Shown: positions 36,827-46,610 of the stretch, in pieces
How positions within the stretch are numbered: position 1 is the first letter of the stretch
How the letters are laid out: every line of letters begins with the position of its first letter
NCBI GenBank assembly: GCA_947487165.1
Contig: CANKWX010000023.1
Coordinates: 1 to 51,151, forward strand
Reading direction: 5' to 3'
Source: Burkholderiales bacterium
Lineage (GTDB): Bacteria; Pseudomonadota; Gammaproteobacteria; Burkholderiales; Burkholderiaceae_E
DNA length: 51,151 nucleotides
The notes under the pieces: model-generated
What the model saw: the letters and a program-made list of their open reading frames with translations, nothing else
Databases searched by the model: none
Told to the model about the DNA's origin: nothing
Position numbers and translations under genes: made by a program

Positions 36827-36855
36827 ATCGCGCCCTCTTGGGCGCGATTTTTTTT
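36827..36855 (+). terminator. Rho-independent terminator of the histone-like gene
   Basis: ATCGCGCCC and GGGCGCGAT form a perfect nine-base stem with a TCTT loop, followed by eight T (36848-36855). Confidence 0.88.
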
Positions 36856-36874
36856 GTGCGACAATCCGCGCGCC

Positions 36875-37429
36875 ATGAGCCGAATAATCTGGTTGCTGAT
36901 CGAGACAGTGGGGGGGCTACTTGCCGTTTCCTGCATTCTTCGCGCCTACGCGCATCGCGTGCATCTGAGCCCGCGAAATCCGATCTGCCAGTTCATCAAT
37001 GCAGTCACCGACTGGCTGGTCCTGCCACTTCGCAGGCTGGTTGCACCGACCCGCAGTATGGACTGGGCGAGCGTGGTGGCAGCGGTGATCGTCGCAGCAG
37101 TGGTGGCCCTGCTCTACTTCCTGATTTCCGGTGCAGGGCGCGCGCCTGGACCGATTGAGGTCATGCTTGGCGCGGTCTTCTGGCTGTTGAACCGAACGAT
37201 TTATCTGATGATCGGCTTGGTGATCGTCCAAGCCATCCTGTCCTGGGTGAATCCGTATGCACCGCTCGCGCCGGCGATCCAGCAACTGACCCAGCCGCTC
37301 CTCACCCCGATCCGAAAATTCGTGCCCTTGATCGGCGGTGTGGACCTGTCACCGCTGGTGTTGATTCTGCTGCTGCAGATCCTCTTGAGCATCCTCGATC
37401 CGGCACTGCTCACAGGAATGTTTCGCTGA
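36875..37429 (+). CDS. YggT-family membrane protein
   Basis: The 184-residue protein has two YggT repeats, each with a hydrophobic helix, ending PLLTPIRKFVPLIGGVDLSPLVLILLLQ. The first has DWLVLPLRRLVAP. YggT proteins are inner-membrane proteins, linked in some bacteria to osmotic shock or cell division. I chose ATG 36875 because the protein begins at its first helix there; the frame upstream lies within the terminator. Confidence 0.87.
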   Translation: MSRIIWLLIETVGGLLAVSCILRAYAHRVHLSPRNPICQFINAVTDWLVLPLRRLVAPTRSMDWASVVAAVIVAAVVALLYFLISGAGRAPGPIEVMLGAVFWLLNRTIYLMIGLVIVQAILSWVNPYAPLAPAIQQLTQPLLTPIRKFVPLIGGVDLSPLVLILLLQILLSILDPALLTGMFR

Positions 37430-37522
37430 CGGCTGAGCCGCTCGACACGACTGGTCTGCGATCGCTGGTTTTTCTGCACCGAGCCGCACCGCGCGACTCG
37501 GGACAGTCTTCCAAGCCAGTTG

Positions 37523-38458
37523 CTACCAGGGCATCGCGCCGAACACGGCACGATAACGTGCAGCGACTGAATCCCGGTCGATGGCATGGTTTTGCGGACC
37601 GTGCTGTTCGATTTTGAGGGCGCCCATCACGCTGCCAAGGCGTGCTGCAGCTGACCATCCGAGATCACAAGCCAAGCCATAGAGCAGGCCGCCCCGATAG
37701 GCATCACCACAGCCGGTCGGGTCGACCGCGCTGGCGATCGGCACCGATGCAATCTCTTCGCGCCGGCCGTTGTGCAGCAGGATCGAGCCCTGCGCACCAC
37801 GCGTGATGATCATTGCCTGCACATTCCCGGCAAGCTCTGCTTCCGAGCGCCCGGTCTTCTCGACCATCAGCTGGCTTTCGTAGTCGTTGACCGCCAATGC
37901 CGTCGCACCCTTGAGCAGGGATATCAGTTCTTCGCCCGAGAACATCGGCAGTGCCTGACCCGGATCGAAAATCCACGGCACGCCTGCTTCGGTCAGCTCT
38001 TTGGCATGGCGCAGCATGGCGTCCTTGCCATTGGGCGCGACGATGCCCCATGCCGATGGAAAAACCGCAGCCACCTCGTGTGCACGCGACATCGCGCCCG
38101 GGTGAAAGGCGGTGATCTGATTGTCGGCAAGATCGGTCGTGATGAAGGCCTGCGCGGTATACAGGTCGTCACAGCTCAGAATCGAACTGGTGTCGATATC
38201 GAGTGATTTGAGGCGGGCGATGTACTCGGCGCCATCGCGGCCCACTGCTGCGAGCACCGTCGGCGATCCACCCAGAGCACGCAGGTTGTAGGCGATATTG
38301 GCCGCGCAGCCGCCGAACTGCCGCGTCAGGCGCGGCGTCAGGAAGGACACGTTCAGCATGTGAACCCGGTCGGGCAGGATGTGATCCTTGAAGTGACCGT
38401 CGAAGACCATGATCGTGTCGTAGGCGACCGATCCGCTGATTAGCACACGCTTTGACAT
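37523..38458 (-). CDS. PfkB-family carbohydrate/nucleoside kinase
   Basis: The 311-residue protein has the PfkB N-terminal signature QFGGCAANIAYNLRALGG near residue 47 and the C-terminal motif DPTGCGDAYRGGLLYGLA near 247 with the catalytic Asp. Substrate-site residues resemble adenosine-kinase or ribokinase-like members of this order. It phosphorylates a sugar or nucleoside in the cytoplasm. It shares direction with the zinc-ribbon gene 20 bases upstream, so the two are probably co-transcribed. Confidence 0.87.
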   Translation of the reverse strand: MSKRVLISGSVAYDTIMVFDGHFKDHILPDRVHMLNVSFLTPRLTRQFGGCAANIAYNLRALGGSPTVLAAVGRDGAEYIARLKSLDIDTSSILSCDDLYTAQAFITTDLADNQITAFHPGAMSRAHEVAAVFPSAWGIVAPNGKDAMLRHAKELTEAGVPWIFDPGQALPMFSGEELISLLKGATALAVNDYESQLMVEKTGRSEAELAGNVQAMIITRGAQGSILLHNGRREEIASVPIASAVDPTGCGDAYRGGLLYGLACDLGWSAAARLGSVMGALKIEQHGPQNHAIDRDSVAARYRAVFGAMPW

Positions 38459-38478
38459 TCAGACCTCGGGAGAAGCGT

Positions 38479-39699
38479 TCAGGGATAAAACAGGGCAACA
38501 GAATAGCCAGCGGGCGCGAGCCCATCATGCTCGAGCGCGATTCGAAGCGGCCACTCCGACCGTCCTGCAAGGCCCCGCGCAGCAATCAAGGGCGTATCCA
38601 GATAGGACTCGACCCGGATCACTTTGCGAGACAGCAGTGCACCACTTGAATCAGTCAGGGTGAGCTCCATGGCTGGAAAGCCCACTACATGACTGCTGCG
38701 ATTGCGCAGGATGGCGGTCATTTGCAGGATGTCCGCAGATCGCCCGGTCTGCAATTCGAAAGATTCGATGCTCAGCGCGGAAAGATCGAGCGGCGGCGAG
38801 ATCGTGAAGCCCAGGGGATCGAGAATGCTCTCGAGCGCGGCTGACATCTGCGGCGAACGTGCGGCAATGTCATTGCGCCACCCGATCACCGCCTGCACGA
38901 GCAGTCCGGTCAGGAGAAGGGCCACGACGACCAGGGCGAACGGCTGTCGTTGATGCGTCTCTGACTTGCCGAGATGGGTGAAATCGATCGATCCTGATGA
39001 CGGCGGCGCGACCTCCCGCGCAGCATCCCTGACCACTGGTTCGCTGGGCGGCGGGGCTTTGGGCTGGCGTGGCGGCGTCAGGTCGTCGTTTTGGCGCGCC
39101 TCGCCGGTCTCGTGCGCAGCGCGGCTGTCCTGTGTTGGCACTGACTCCGCAGGCGCGGCAGTGCCTGATTCGGACAGACTGTGCTGCTCGGAGCCGGTCT
39201 TCCCGTCTGCGGTTTCACTGACGAAGTCGGCAGGCGTCGGTTCGCTCTGGTCTCGAGCGACATTGGGCGAAAACGGAATGCGCGGAAGGCTCGAGAAGTC
39301 GTTATCGCGCTTTGGCGTGCGTGCGGCGCCGGCCAGGGCATCACTGACCTGATTGCCGAATCCGGTATCCGGCAAAAAAAAGGCCGTCTTGAGGTCGTCG
39401 CTGCCGGCGGTGCCACCTGGCGCGGCAGCCTTATCAGGCGCTGGCGGCTGATCGCCGGTGTGCTGATCGCCCGCTGGCTGGCGGCGGCCTGCAGGCGAGG
39501 TCAGCAGATCGGTCTCAGTGCCTGCCGGTCTGGGACTGGGGCCCTTGAGCGCGGACTGATCGACATAACGCAGATGGTCGATGCCCGAGAAGACGTTCTG
39601 GCAAACCCCGCATCGCACCGATCCACGGCTCAGCTTGAGCTGATCGGGGACCACCTTGAAGCTGGTCTTGCAAAGGGGGCAGGTAGTCGCTAGCGCCAT
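38479..39699 (-). CDS. Zinc-ribbon protein with DUF3426 (membrane-anchored)
   Basis: The 406-residue protein starts MALATTCPLCKTSFKVVPDQ with a four-Cys ribbon (CPLC near 8, CGVC near 32). A long Pro/Asp/Glu/Ser-rich disordered stretch follows (about 50-255). One helix, ALVVVALLLTGLLVQAVIGW, lies near 255-275. The C-terminal domain (DUF3426) has FAILRNRSSHVVGFPAMELTLTD-like strands. It lies between prmA and the PfkB gene in the usual order. Its function is unknown. Confidence 0.83.
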   Translation of the reverse strand: MALATTCPLCKTSFKVVPDQLKLSRGSVRCGVCQNVFSGIDHLRYVDQSALKGPSPRPAGTETDLLTSPAGRRQPAGDQHTGDQPPAPDKAAAPGGTAGSDDLKTAFFLPDTGFGNQVSDALAGAARTPKRDNDFSSLPRIPFSPNVARDQSEPTPADFVSETADGKTGSEQHSLSESGTAAPAESVPTQDSRAAHETGEARQNDDLTPPRQPKAPPPSEPVVRDAAREVAPPSSGSIDFTHLGKSETHQRQPFALVVVALLLTGLLVQAVIGWRNDIAARSPQMSAALESILDPLGFTISPPLDLSALSIESFELQTGRSADILQMTAILRNRSSHVVGFPAMELTLTDSSGALLSRKVIRVESYLDTPLIAARGLAGRSEWPLRIALEHDGLAPAGYSVALFYP

Positions 39700-39708
39700 T
39701 GCAGCGAA

Positions 39709-40620
39709 TCATCGGGGTTTGCTGCCGACCAGGCAAGCCCAGCCGTCCGTCATGCCGGCGACCGTCATCGTCATTCGGGCGGCATAGGCCAGCGAGACCT
39801 CCTCGACCTGCCGGGCGAGCACACCCGACAGCACCAGCGTGCCCCCCGGTTTGACCAAGTCGATCAGCACCGGAGCCAGCAGTTTGAGCGGACTGGAGAG
39901 GATATTGGCCACCACGACATCAGCAGGATCGGGGCGGACATCGGTTCCGGCGCGGACATCGATGCTCACCTGATTGCGCTGCGCATTGTCGCGCGCAGCA
40001 ATCAGCGCCTGGGCGTCGATGTCGATCCCGATCACCTGGCCTGCGCCAAGCCGCGCGGCAGCAATCGCGAGAATGCCTGAGCCACAACCGTAGTCGATCA
40101 CCGAGGCACCCGGCGACAGTTCGCGCTCGAGCCACTGCAGGCACAGTCGGGTTGTCGGATGGCTGCCGGTGCCGAAAGCCAGCCCGGGATCCAGGACGAT
40201 GGCCAGACGCCCGTCGCCGGGCAGCGCATGCCAACTCGGTGTGATCAGCAGCCGCTCTCCGATCGGAATCGGCTCGAACTGCGACTGGGTCAGGCGAACC
40301 CAGTCCTGGTCGGGAATCGCTCTGATCTCCCGCACGGCGGGTGCTGCCATGCCGAGCGCATGGGCTGCAGCATCAAGCAGCCGCACGGCATCGGTCTGTT
40401 CATCGAGCATGGCGGCCAGGATGGTGCGTCGCCAGCCGGGCAGGCTCGAGGCGGCAGCGGCCGGCATGCCGGGCTCGCCATACATCGGCTGCTCATCGGG
40501 CGATTCGGCATCGGCATCCTCTGCCTGCACCGACAGCGCGCCTGCCTCGAGCAGTGCATCGCTCCAGGGTTCGGCATCGTCGGGCCCGACCTCGATCAGC
40601 AGTTCCTGCCAGCCCGACAT
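39709..40620 (-). CDS. prmA: Ribosomal protein L11 methyltransferase PrmA
   Basis: The 303-residue enzyme has an N-terminal substrate-binding domain and the SAM-binding motif VIDYGCGSGILAIAAARLGA near residue 170, then IDIDAQALIAARDNA and DVVVANILSSPLKLLAPVL with the NILS/NPPY-like active-site motif. It trimethylates L11. I chose ATG 40620, which begins MSGWQELLIEVG as in the family; the open frame further upstream overlaps accC. Confidence 0.93.
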   Translation of the reverse strand: MSGWQELLIEVGPDDAEPWSDALLEAGALSVQAEDADAESPDEQPMYGEPGMPAAAASSLPGWRRTILAAMLDEQTDAVRLLDAAAHALGMAAPAVREIRAIPDQDWVRLTQSQFEPIPIGERLLITPSWHALPGDGRLAIVLDPGLAFGTGSHPTTRLCLQWLERELSPGASVIDYGCGSGILAIAAARLGAGQVIGIDIDAQALIAARDNAQRNQVSIDVRAGTDVRPDPADVVVANILSSPLKLLAPVLIDLVKPGGTLVLSGVLARQVEEVSLAYAARMTMTVAGMTDGWACLVGSKPR

Positions 40621-40633
40621 GGATCGCGCCCGG

Positions 40634-41983
40634 TCAGCCGCGCCGCTGCGCGAGCTTGTTCTCGAGGTAATGGATCGAGGTGCCGCCGGCCACGAAGCGC
40701 GCGTCGGCGAGCAGGTCGCGATGGAGCGGCAGATTGGTCTGGATGCCTTCGACCACCATCTCCGACAGCGCAATACGCATCCGCATGATCGCCTGATCCC
40801 GCGTGTCGCCGAAGGTGATCACCTTGCCGATCATCGAATCGTAGTTGGGCGGCACGAAGTAATTGGTATAAGCATGCGAATCGACTCGTACACCTGGCCC
40901 GCCCGGCGGGTGCCAGCTGGTGATGCGACCCGGTGAGGGCGTGAACTTGTAGGGGTCCTCGGCGTTGATCCGGCATTCGATCGCATGGCCCGAGAGCCGA
41001 ATGTCGCGCTGTTTGAAGCGCAGCCGCTCACCGGCGGCCACCCGAATCTGCTCCTGGACAATGTCGATGCCGGTGATCTGCTCGGTGACCGGATGCTCGA
41101 CCTGCACACGGGTATTCATCTCGATGAAATAGAACTCGCCATCTTCGAACAGGAATTCGAAAGTGCCGGCACCGCGATAGCCCATCTTGCGACAGGCTTC
41201 GGTGCAGCGCACGCCGATCCGGTCGATCAGCCGGCGGGCGATGCCGGGTGCCGGCGCCTCCTCGATGACCTTCTGGTGGCGACGCTGCATGGAGCAATCG
41301 CGCTCGCCGAGATAGACCGCGTTGCGAAACTCGTCGGCCAGCACCTGGATCTCGATATGCCGCGGGTTTTCGAGAAACTTCTCGAGGTAGACGCTCGGAT
41401 TGCCGAAGGCCGCACCGGCTTCGGCACGCGTCATGGTCACCGCATTGACCAGGGCTGCTTCGGTGTTGACCACCCGCATGCCACGGCCGCCGCCGCCGCC
41501 CGAGGCTTTGATGATGACCGGATAGCCCACGCTTCGTGCGATCCGGATGATCTCCTTGGGATCGTCCGGCAGCGCCCCGTCCGAGCCGGGCACCACCGGC
41601 ACACCGGACGCCCGCATCGCGTCCTTGGCGCTGACCTTGTCACCCATGATCCGGATGGTTTCGGGTCGCGGGCCAATGAAGACGAAGCCGCTTTTTTCGA
41701 CCCGTTCGGCGAAGTCGGCGTTCTCGGAGAGGAATCCGTAGCCGGGATGGATGGCTTCGGAATCGGTAACCTCGGCCGCACTGATGATCGCCGGGATGTT
41801 GAGATAACTGTCACGCGAAGCCGCCGGACCGATGCAGACCGATTCGTCGGCGAGCTTGACGTATTTCGCTTCGGTATCGGCTTCGGAATGCACCACCACC
41901 GTCTTGACGCCGAGTTCACGGCAGGCCCGCTGGATGCGCAGTGCGATCTCGCCTCGGTTGGCGATCAGGATCTTGTCGAACAT
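40634..41983 (-). CDS. accC: Biotin carboxylase subunit of acetyl-CoA carboxylase
   Basis: The 449-residue enzyme starts [20 protein letters not shown]. It has [10 protein letters not shown], the ATP-grasp core [17 protein letters not shown] and [16 protein letters not shown], and [18 protein letters not shown]. It carboxylates biotin on AccB in the first step of fatty-acid synthesis. ATG 41983 is five bases from the accB stop; accB and accC form an operon with prmA and the next genes. Confidence 0.96.
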   Translation of the reverse strand: MFDKILIANRGEIALRIQRACRELGVKTVVVHSEADTEAKYVKLADESVCIGPAASRDSYLNIPAIISAAEVTDSEAIHPGYGFLSENADFAERVEKSGFVFIGPRPETIRIMGDKVSAKDAMRASGVPVVPGSDGALPDDPKEIIRIARSVGYPVIIKASGGGGGRGMRVVNTEAALVNAVTMTRAEAGAAFGNPSVYLEKFLENPRHIEIQVLADEFRNAVYLGERDCSMQRRHQKVIEEAPAPGIARRLIDRIGVRCTEACRKMGYRGAGTFEFLFEDGEFYFIEMNTRVQVEHPVTEQITGIDIVQEQIRVAAGERLRFKQRDIRLSGHAIECRINAEDPYKFTPSPGRITSWHPPGGPGVRVDSHAYTNYFVPPNYDSMIGKVITFGDTRDQAIMRMRIALSEMVVEGIQTNLPLHRDLLADARFVAGGTSIHYLENKLAQRRG

Positions 41984-41987
41984 CAGT

Positions 41988-42473
41988 TCACTCGATGATG
42001 AAAAGCGGCTGGCCGTATTCGACCGGCTGCCCGTTCTCGACCAGGATCGCCTTGACCGTTCCTGCATGGTCGGCCTCAATCTCGTTCATCAGCTTCATCG
42101 CCTCGACGATGCAAAGCGTGTCGCCTTCTTTGACTTGCGACCCGATTTCGACGAAAGACGACGAGTTCGGGTTGGCCGAGCGATAGAAGGTGCCGACCAT
42201 CGGTGACTTCAGGACATGTCCGGACGGAGCGGCTGGTTCGGCGGGTGCGGCAGCCACCGACGCGGGCGGTGCAGCGGCAGTCTGGGCAGCGGCAGGCATC
42301 GCGGCATGCGCTTCAGGCGCCATGGCGACCGCCTGCATCGGGGCATAGCCCATCGCCACTTGCTGCGGGCTTTTGACGATCCGCACCTTGCCGTCGCCCT
42401 CGGTGATTTCGAGTTCGGCGATCCCTGATTCGGCAACCAGGTCGATCAATGTTTTGAGTTTGCGTAGATCCAT
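41988..42473 (-). CDS. accB: Biotin carboxyl carrier protein of acetyl-CoA carboxylase
   Basis: The 161-residue protein has [17 protein letters not shown] at the start, an Ala/Pro-rich linker (residues about 55-85) and the biotinyl domain with [17 protein letters not shown]; Lys127 is the biotinylated residue. AccC lies immediately downstream. It shuttles carboxybiotin to the carboxyltransferase. Confidence 0.96.
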   Translation of the reverse strand: MDLRKLKTLIDLVAESGIAELEITEGDGKVRIVKSPQQVAMGYAPMQAVAMAPEAHAAMPAAAQTAAAPPASVAAAPAEPAAPSGHVLKSPMVGTFYRSANPNSSSFVEIGSQVKEGDTLCIVEAMKLMNEIEADHAGTVKAILVENGQPVEYGQPLFIIE

Positions 42474-42577
42474 GTGTACGGCGTCTCCCGGACGATGTTG
42501 GATATCGACTGCCCGCAGGCGGTCGGCGGCTCACCGAGCAGCCTTGCGGCGCTCAATGGCGAACTGAAACTGACGGG

Positions 42578-43021
42578 CTAATGGCGAATGGATTCGATGG
42601 CGAACTGCAGGGCGAAGCGATAGCCGCTTGGCCCCAGGCCGGCGATGACACCGGTGGCCAGATCCGACAGGTAGGAATGATGGCGAAAGGGTTCCCGCTG
42701 ATGGACATTGGACAGATGAACCTCGATGAAAGGAATCGCAACCGCAGCAAGCGCATCGCGGATCGCGACACTTGTGTGCGTGTAGGCGGCAGGATTGATG
42801 ATGATGAAGGCAACTTGGTTGTCGCGGGCTGCCTGGATGCGGTCGACCAGCGCGCCTTCGGCATTGCTCTGAAACGATTCGACCCGCACGCCGCTTGCCG
42901 CGCCAGCCTGGGCCAGCATCGCGTCGATCTGGGCCAAGGTGGTCGATCCGTAGATGCCGGGTTCACGCGTTCCCAGCAGGTTGAGGTTGGGGCCGTGCAG
43001 CACCCAGACCGTCTTGTCCAT
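42578..43021 (-). CDS. aroQ: Type II 3-dehydroquinate dehydratase
   Basis: The 147-residue protein has [19 protein letters not shown] at the start (catalytic Tyr in GIYG), [35 protein letters not shown] and [18 protein letters not shown] with the active-site His. It makes 3-dehydroshikimate for aromatic amino acids. It lies upstream of accB in the same direction, the usual arrangement. A palindrome lies 45 bases upstream. Confidence 0.95.
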   Translation of the reverse strand: MDKTVWVLHGPNLNLLGTREPGIYGSTTLAQIDAMLAQAGAASGVRVESFQSNAEGALVDRIQAARDNQVAFIIINPAAYTHTSVAIRDALAAVAIPFIEVHLSNVHQREPFRHHSYLSDLATGVIAGLGPSGYRFALQFAIESIRH

Positions 43022-43065
43022 GAAAATCAGAGCAGGTTTGCCGAAGTTGGCGCGGATTGTGCGCT

Positions 43066-43080
43066 AGTTTTAGTAAAACT
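43066..43080. promoter_or_regulatory. Palindrome upstream of aroQ-accBC
   Basis: AGTTTTA-G-TAAAACT is a perfect 15-base palindrome in the 97-bp gap between the TlpA-like gene and aroQ, an AT-rich spot in GC-rich DNA. It is a plausible promoter/operator for aroQ-accB-accC, but no regulator can be named. Confidence 0.35.
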
Positions 43081-43118
43081 GTCTAGTGGACGCAGGGCTG
43101 ACCCTGGCTCGATCCGGA

Positions 43119-43664
43119 TCAGCCGAGTGCGGTGAGCTGCTGGCGCAAGGTGTCGAGCTTCACTCGGCCGACGATTCGAAAGACAATACGACCACGCCAG
43201 TCAATCAGGACGGTGTAGGGCAAAACCCCGGCTGCGTTGCCGAATTCGCGACCAAGGTCGGTGCCGCCCATGCCGGCCACGACCAGCGGATAGGACACCG
43301 GTGTGCGGGCCGCGAAGTTGGCGATCTTGGCGGGCGAGTCGATGCCGATGCCAATCATCTTCAGGCCGAGCGGCGACCGCTCAGCGTAGAGCGCTGATAA
43401 CTCCGGCATCTCCTCAACGCAGGGTGGGCACCAGGTGGCCCAGAAGTTCACGACCAGCGGACGGCCGGCCAGACCCGAGAACGCGAAAGGCTGCCCCGAA
43501 GCGTCGGGCAACGACATGGCATAAAAGCGGGCAACGGCATCGTCAGGTGCGGTCGAACGCAGGCGTTGCCAGCCCGTTGCTGCGCCAAGCCCGATCGCCG
43601 CGATCCCCACAGCCCCAACAATCAATGAGTTGCGCCGGTATCGGTTGGGGTAGTCGTTGTTCAT
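43119..43664 (-). CDS. TlpA/ResA-like thioredoxin-fold protein
   Basis: The 181-residue protein has an N-terminal membrane anchor (residues about 12-30) and a thioredoxin fold with the active site WCPPC in VNFWATWCPPCVEEMPEL near residue 78. Further in, GIDSPAKIANFAA, and LPYTVLIDWRGRIVFR with the cis-Pro. It probably reduces disulfides in the periplasm, for example in cytochrome c maturation. A hypothetical gene lies seven bases upstream of its start. Confidence 0.88.
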   Translation of the reverse strand: MNNDYPNRYRRNSLIVGAVGIAAIGLGAATGWQRLRSTAPDDAVARFYAMSLPDASGQPFAFSGLAGRPLVVNFWATWCPPCVEEMPELSALYAERSPLGLKMIGIGIDSPAKIANFAARTPVSYPLVVAGMGGTDLGREFGNAAGVLPYTVLIDWRGRIVFRIVGRVKLDTLRQQLTALG

Positions 43665-43671
43665 GGTGTTT

Positions 43672-44349
43672 TCAAAGTGTGGTGGCGTCGATCAGGCGTT
43701 CGACGTCGATGGCAGTACCCCGTTCGGGGGGCGTCGCGCGCAACGCGCCGCGCAGATCGTCGTGGCGATAGAGCGAGATCACGACCGGCTCGCGTTGCCA
43801 GTCGAGCCGCAAGGCTTCGACCTCACCGCGGCTCGCGTCGCGAAAATGCGGCAACTCGCCGACCTCGAAATCGAGCCCGTCGTTGAGCAGATCGATTTGA
43901 ACGGCTTTGACGTCATCATGAAAGAGTTGCAGGTGGATCGGCGCATGTTCGGCGACGATGCCTTTCCAGACTGCACCGGTGAGGTAGGGCTGGTAGGCCG
44001 CCAGGCGCCGCATCAGGGAGAGCGCTGCGCGCCGCATTCGCCAGACCCGCTGCGGATGCTCGGGATCGAACAGATCCAGATGCTCGCGCAACGCCTCGTC
44101 GATCTCGAGGTTGTCGGGCAACTGGCCTCGCGGCAGGGGGCGTCCGTCGAGCAGCTCCTGGGCGGCCTTGCGCTTGGCGCTGGCGTAATCGAGTCCGGTA
44201 TCGGCCACGAGTCGCGCAGCAGCCAGCGCCAGTTCCTGGCGCAGCGGCTCGCCGGGCGGTCGGCTGCCGGCTTCAGGCGTGCCGGGCGGTCTCGGGATCG
44301 GGCCGGGAACAGGAAGAACAGGGCCGGGTTGAGCGGTGGCGTCAGGCAT
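43672..44349 (-). CDS. Conserved hypothetical protein upstream of tlpA
   Basis: The 225-residue protein has a Pro-rich start (residues 1-35), then a helical region with SAKRKAAQELLDG and LREHLDLFDPEHPQRV, and a C-terminal beta-rich part with LQLFHDDVKAVQIDLLNDG. No catalytic motif is recognised. In this order the gene commonly lies opposite mpl, as here (55 bases between starts). I chose ATG 44349; an in-frame ATG at 44406 would overlap mpl. Confidence 0.75.
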   Translation of the reverse strand: MPDATAQPGPVLPVPGPIPRPPGTPEAGSRPPGEPLRQELALAAARLVADTGLDYASAKRKAAQELLDGRPLPRGQLPDNLEIDEALREHLDLFDPEHPQRVWRMRRAALSLMRRLAAYQPYLTGAVWKGIVAEHAPIHLQLFHDDVKAVQIDLLNDGLDFEVGELPHFRDASRGEVEALRLDWQREPVVISLYRHDDLRGALRATPPERGTAIDVERLIDATTL

Positions 44350-44404
44350 GGTGTTCGGCAGGGCAGATCGGATCGAGTGTATCCGACGGTAGAATCGACT
44401 CCCC

Positions 44405-45784
44405 ATGCACCTTCACATCCTCGGCATCTGCGGCACCTTCATGGGCGGGCTGGCGGCGATCGCCCGCGAGGCGGGGCACCGGGTCACCGGTTGCGACGCT
44501 AATGTCTATCCGCCCATGAGCGATCAGCTGCGCGCGCTCGGCATCGACCTGATCGAAGGATTCGACGCTTCGCAATTGCAACTGGCGCCCGACGTCTGGG
44601 TGATCGGCAACGTGGTCTCGCGCGGTAATCCGCTGATCGAGGCCATTCTGGATGCGCGCCAGCGCTATGTGTCCGGGCCCCAATGGCTGGCCGAGTCGGT
44701 GCTGGCCGGCCGCTGGGTGCTGGGTGTGGCGGGCACCCATGGCAAGACCACCACCGCCTCGCTGCTGGCCTGGATTCTCGAGGCCACCGGCCGGGCACCG
44801 GGGTTTCTGATCGGCGGCGTGCCGATGAATTTTCCGTTTTCGGCCCGCCTGGGGGCGCCGGATTCGCCCTTTGTGATCGAGGCCGACGAATACGACACCG
44901 CGTTTTTCGACAAGCGATCGAAGTTCGTGCACTACCGTCCGATGACCGCGATCCTGAATAACCTCGAGTTCGATCATGCGGATATCTTCCCCGATCTTGC
45001 TGCGATCGAGACGCAATTTCACCATCTCGTGCGCACAGTGCCTGGCCGTGGGCGGCTGGTCGTCAATGGTGGCGAAGCGGCGCTGGCCCGGGTGCTGGCG
45101 CGCGGCGCCTGGAGCGAACGGGTCGAGTTCGATACACCTGGCGGCTGGCACGAGGCGGCGGTGACCGAGTCGGCCGATGCCACCGAGTTTGATGTGATGC
45201 GCGGCAACTCGATGCTGGGGCGTTGTCGCCTGCCGCTGGCCGGGCGCCACAACCGCTCGAATGCGATTGCCGCCGTGGCGGCTGCCGAGCATGCCGGCGT
45301 GCCGCCCCAAGAGGCGATTGACGCACTGTCCCGATTCGGCGGCGTCAAGCGACGCCTGGAGGTGCGCGGTGCGGCGGCCGGTGTCACCGTGATCGACGAT
45401 TTTGCGCATCATCCGAGCGCGATTGCCGCCACGATCGAGGGGCTGCGAGCCCGGCTGGCCCCCGGCGAGCGCATCCTCGCGGTGCTCGAGCCGCGCTCCA
45501 ACACCATGAAGCTCGGTGCGGTGAAGGCTGCACTCGCAGGCAGTCTGACCGGGGCCGATCAGAGTTTCTGCTTTGCCGGCGGTCTGGGCTGGGACGCGGC
45601 CGAGGCGCTGGCGCCTCTGGGCGACAAGGCGCGTGTCCACACCGAGCTTGATGCGCTGGTGGCCGATGTGGTGGCGCATGCCCGTGCCGGCGATCGGGTA
45701 CTGGTCATGAGCAACGGTGGCTTCGGGGGTGTGCATCAGCGCCTGCTCGATGCGCTGCAGCGCGGCGCGCAGTCATCGTGCTGA
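44405..45784 (+). CDS. mpl: UDP-N-acetylmuramate:L-alanyl-gamma-D-glutamyl-meso-DAP ligase Mpl
   Basis: The 459-residue Mur ligase starts MHLHILGICGTFMGGLAAIA. It has the ATP loop GVAGTHGKTTTASLLAW near residue 111, the LNNLEFDHADIFPDL motif, GRHNRSNAIAAVAAAEHAG, IDDFAHHPSAIAATI and VLEPRSNTMKLG. It recycles murein tripeptide onto UDP-MurNAc in the cytoplasm and so works with AmpD, also in this window. Its 3' end adjoins the yqiA-like gene. Confidence 0.95.
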   Translation: MHLHILGICGTFMGGLAAIAREAGHRVTGCDANVYPPMSDQLRALGIDLIEGFDASQLQLAPDVWVIGNVVSRGNPLIEAILDARQRYVSGPQWLAESVLAGRWVLGVAGTHGKTTTASLLAWILEATGRAPGFLIGGVPMNFPFSARLGAPDSPFVIEADEYDTAFFDKRSKFVHYRPMTAILNNLEFDHADIFPDLAAIETQFHHLVRTVPGRGRLVVNGGEAALARVLARGAWSERVEFDTPGGWHEAAVTESADATEFDVMRGNSMLGRCRLPLAGRHNRSNAIAAVAAAEHAGVPPQEAIDALSRFGGVKRRLEVRGAAAGVTVIDDFAHHPSAIAATIEGLRARLAPGERILAVLEPRSNTMKLGAVKAALAGSLTGADQSFCFAGGLGWDAAEALAPLGDKARVHTELDALVADVVAHARAGDRVLVMSNGGFGGVHQRLLDALQRGAQSSC

Positions 45785-45805
45785 ACGTCTCGTGCTGATC
45801 TCGCA

Positions 45806-46453
45806 GTGCTGATCTATCTCCACGGCTTTCGATCTTCGCCGTCGTCCTTCAAGGCTCGGCTGCTCGCCGATCGGCTGCGTGAACTCGGTCGCGGGACAGA
45901 GTTTGCCTGCCCGCAGCTGCCAGTTTCACCGCGCGCGGCCATCGATCTGATCGAGTCCCGCTATGCGCCCGGACCGGCCGACACCCTGATCGGCAGCTCG
46001 CTGGGAGGCTGCTATGCCACCTGGCTGGCCGAGCGCCACGGCTGTCGCGCAGTGCTGCTCAACCCGGCCACCCGCCCGGCAAGCGGGCTGGCGAAATATC
46101 TCGGGCCTCAGACCCAGTTTCACGATCCGTCGCAGTCATTCGAGCTGCTGCCATCCCATCTGGACGAGCTGGCGAGCCTGCAGGTGCAGGCGATCAGCCG
46201 CCCCGAGCGCTATCTGCTGATCGCGGCCACCGGCGATGAGTTGCTCGACTGGCGCGAGATGGTCGCCTTCTATCGGGGCGCACGCCAGATCGTGATCGAG
46301 GGCAGCGATCACGGACTGTCGGATTTCGCCGAGTACATGGACGCGGTCCTGGGTTTCGCTGATGTAGCGGGCCGTCGCCTGGCGGTTACCTATGGCTCGT
46401 CCCGGCCAGAAGCGGTCGTTGATCAAACGAGGAAGCAGTCACTCATCGGCTGA
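45806..46453 (+). CDS. YqiA-like alpha/beta-hydrolase esterase
   Basis: The 215-residue protein starts with GTG: MLIYLHGFRSSPSSFKARLLAD, the YqiA signature. It has IGSSLGGCYATWLAE (Ser nucleophile in GSSLGG) near residue 57, LLNPATRPASGL and the acid/His pair in GDELLDW and EGSDHGLSDF. YqiA has weak esterase activity on palmitoyl and similar esters. It ends 160 bases before the accessory island. The three copies of GTGCTGA in the gap before it (45777-45811) make the start uncertain. Confidence 0.87.
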   Translation: MLIYLHGFRSSPSSFKARLLADRLRELGRGTEFACPQLPVSPRAAIDLIESRYAPGPADTLIGSSLGGCYATWLAERHGCRAVLLNPATRPASGLAKYLGPQTQFHDPSQSFELLPSHLDELASLQVQAISRPERYLLIAATGDELLDWREMVAFYRGARQIVIEGSDHGLSDFAEYMDAVLGFADVAGRRLAVTYGSSRPEAVVDQTRKQSLIG

Positions 46454-46570
46454 GTACTGAGTGGACCAGCTGCTCGACCTTAAGGGTGCCTACGACTGCA
46501 ATAAGTCAAATTGCCCCGCATCAAAGATTCAGCTTCACTGCACCTAACGAGCCGCTCATCAACGACAATG

Positions 46571-46600
46571 GTACTTACGTTGTATATACTTATGAAGTAC
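46571..46600. promoter_or_regulatory. Promoter/operator region of the second toxin-antitoxin pair
   Basis: GTACTT (46571-46576) and AAGTAC (46595-46600) flank an AT-rich core with TATACT (46585-46590), an island of AT in GC-rich DNA ten bases before the antitoxin start. This fits an autoregulated RHH operon. Confidence 0.4.
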
Positions 46601-46610
46601 GTGAAATTCG

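Noticed and set aside
46454-46610. An attC site before the second toxin-antitoxin pair (CCTAAC at about 46543)
   Set aside because: No matching GTTRRRY core or complementary stem follows, so the pair is not shown to be a cassette.
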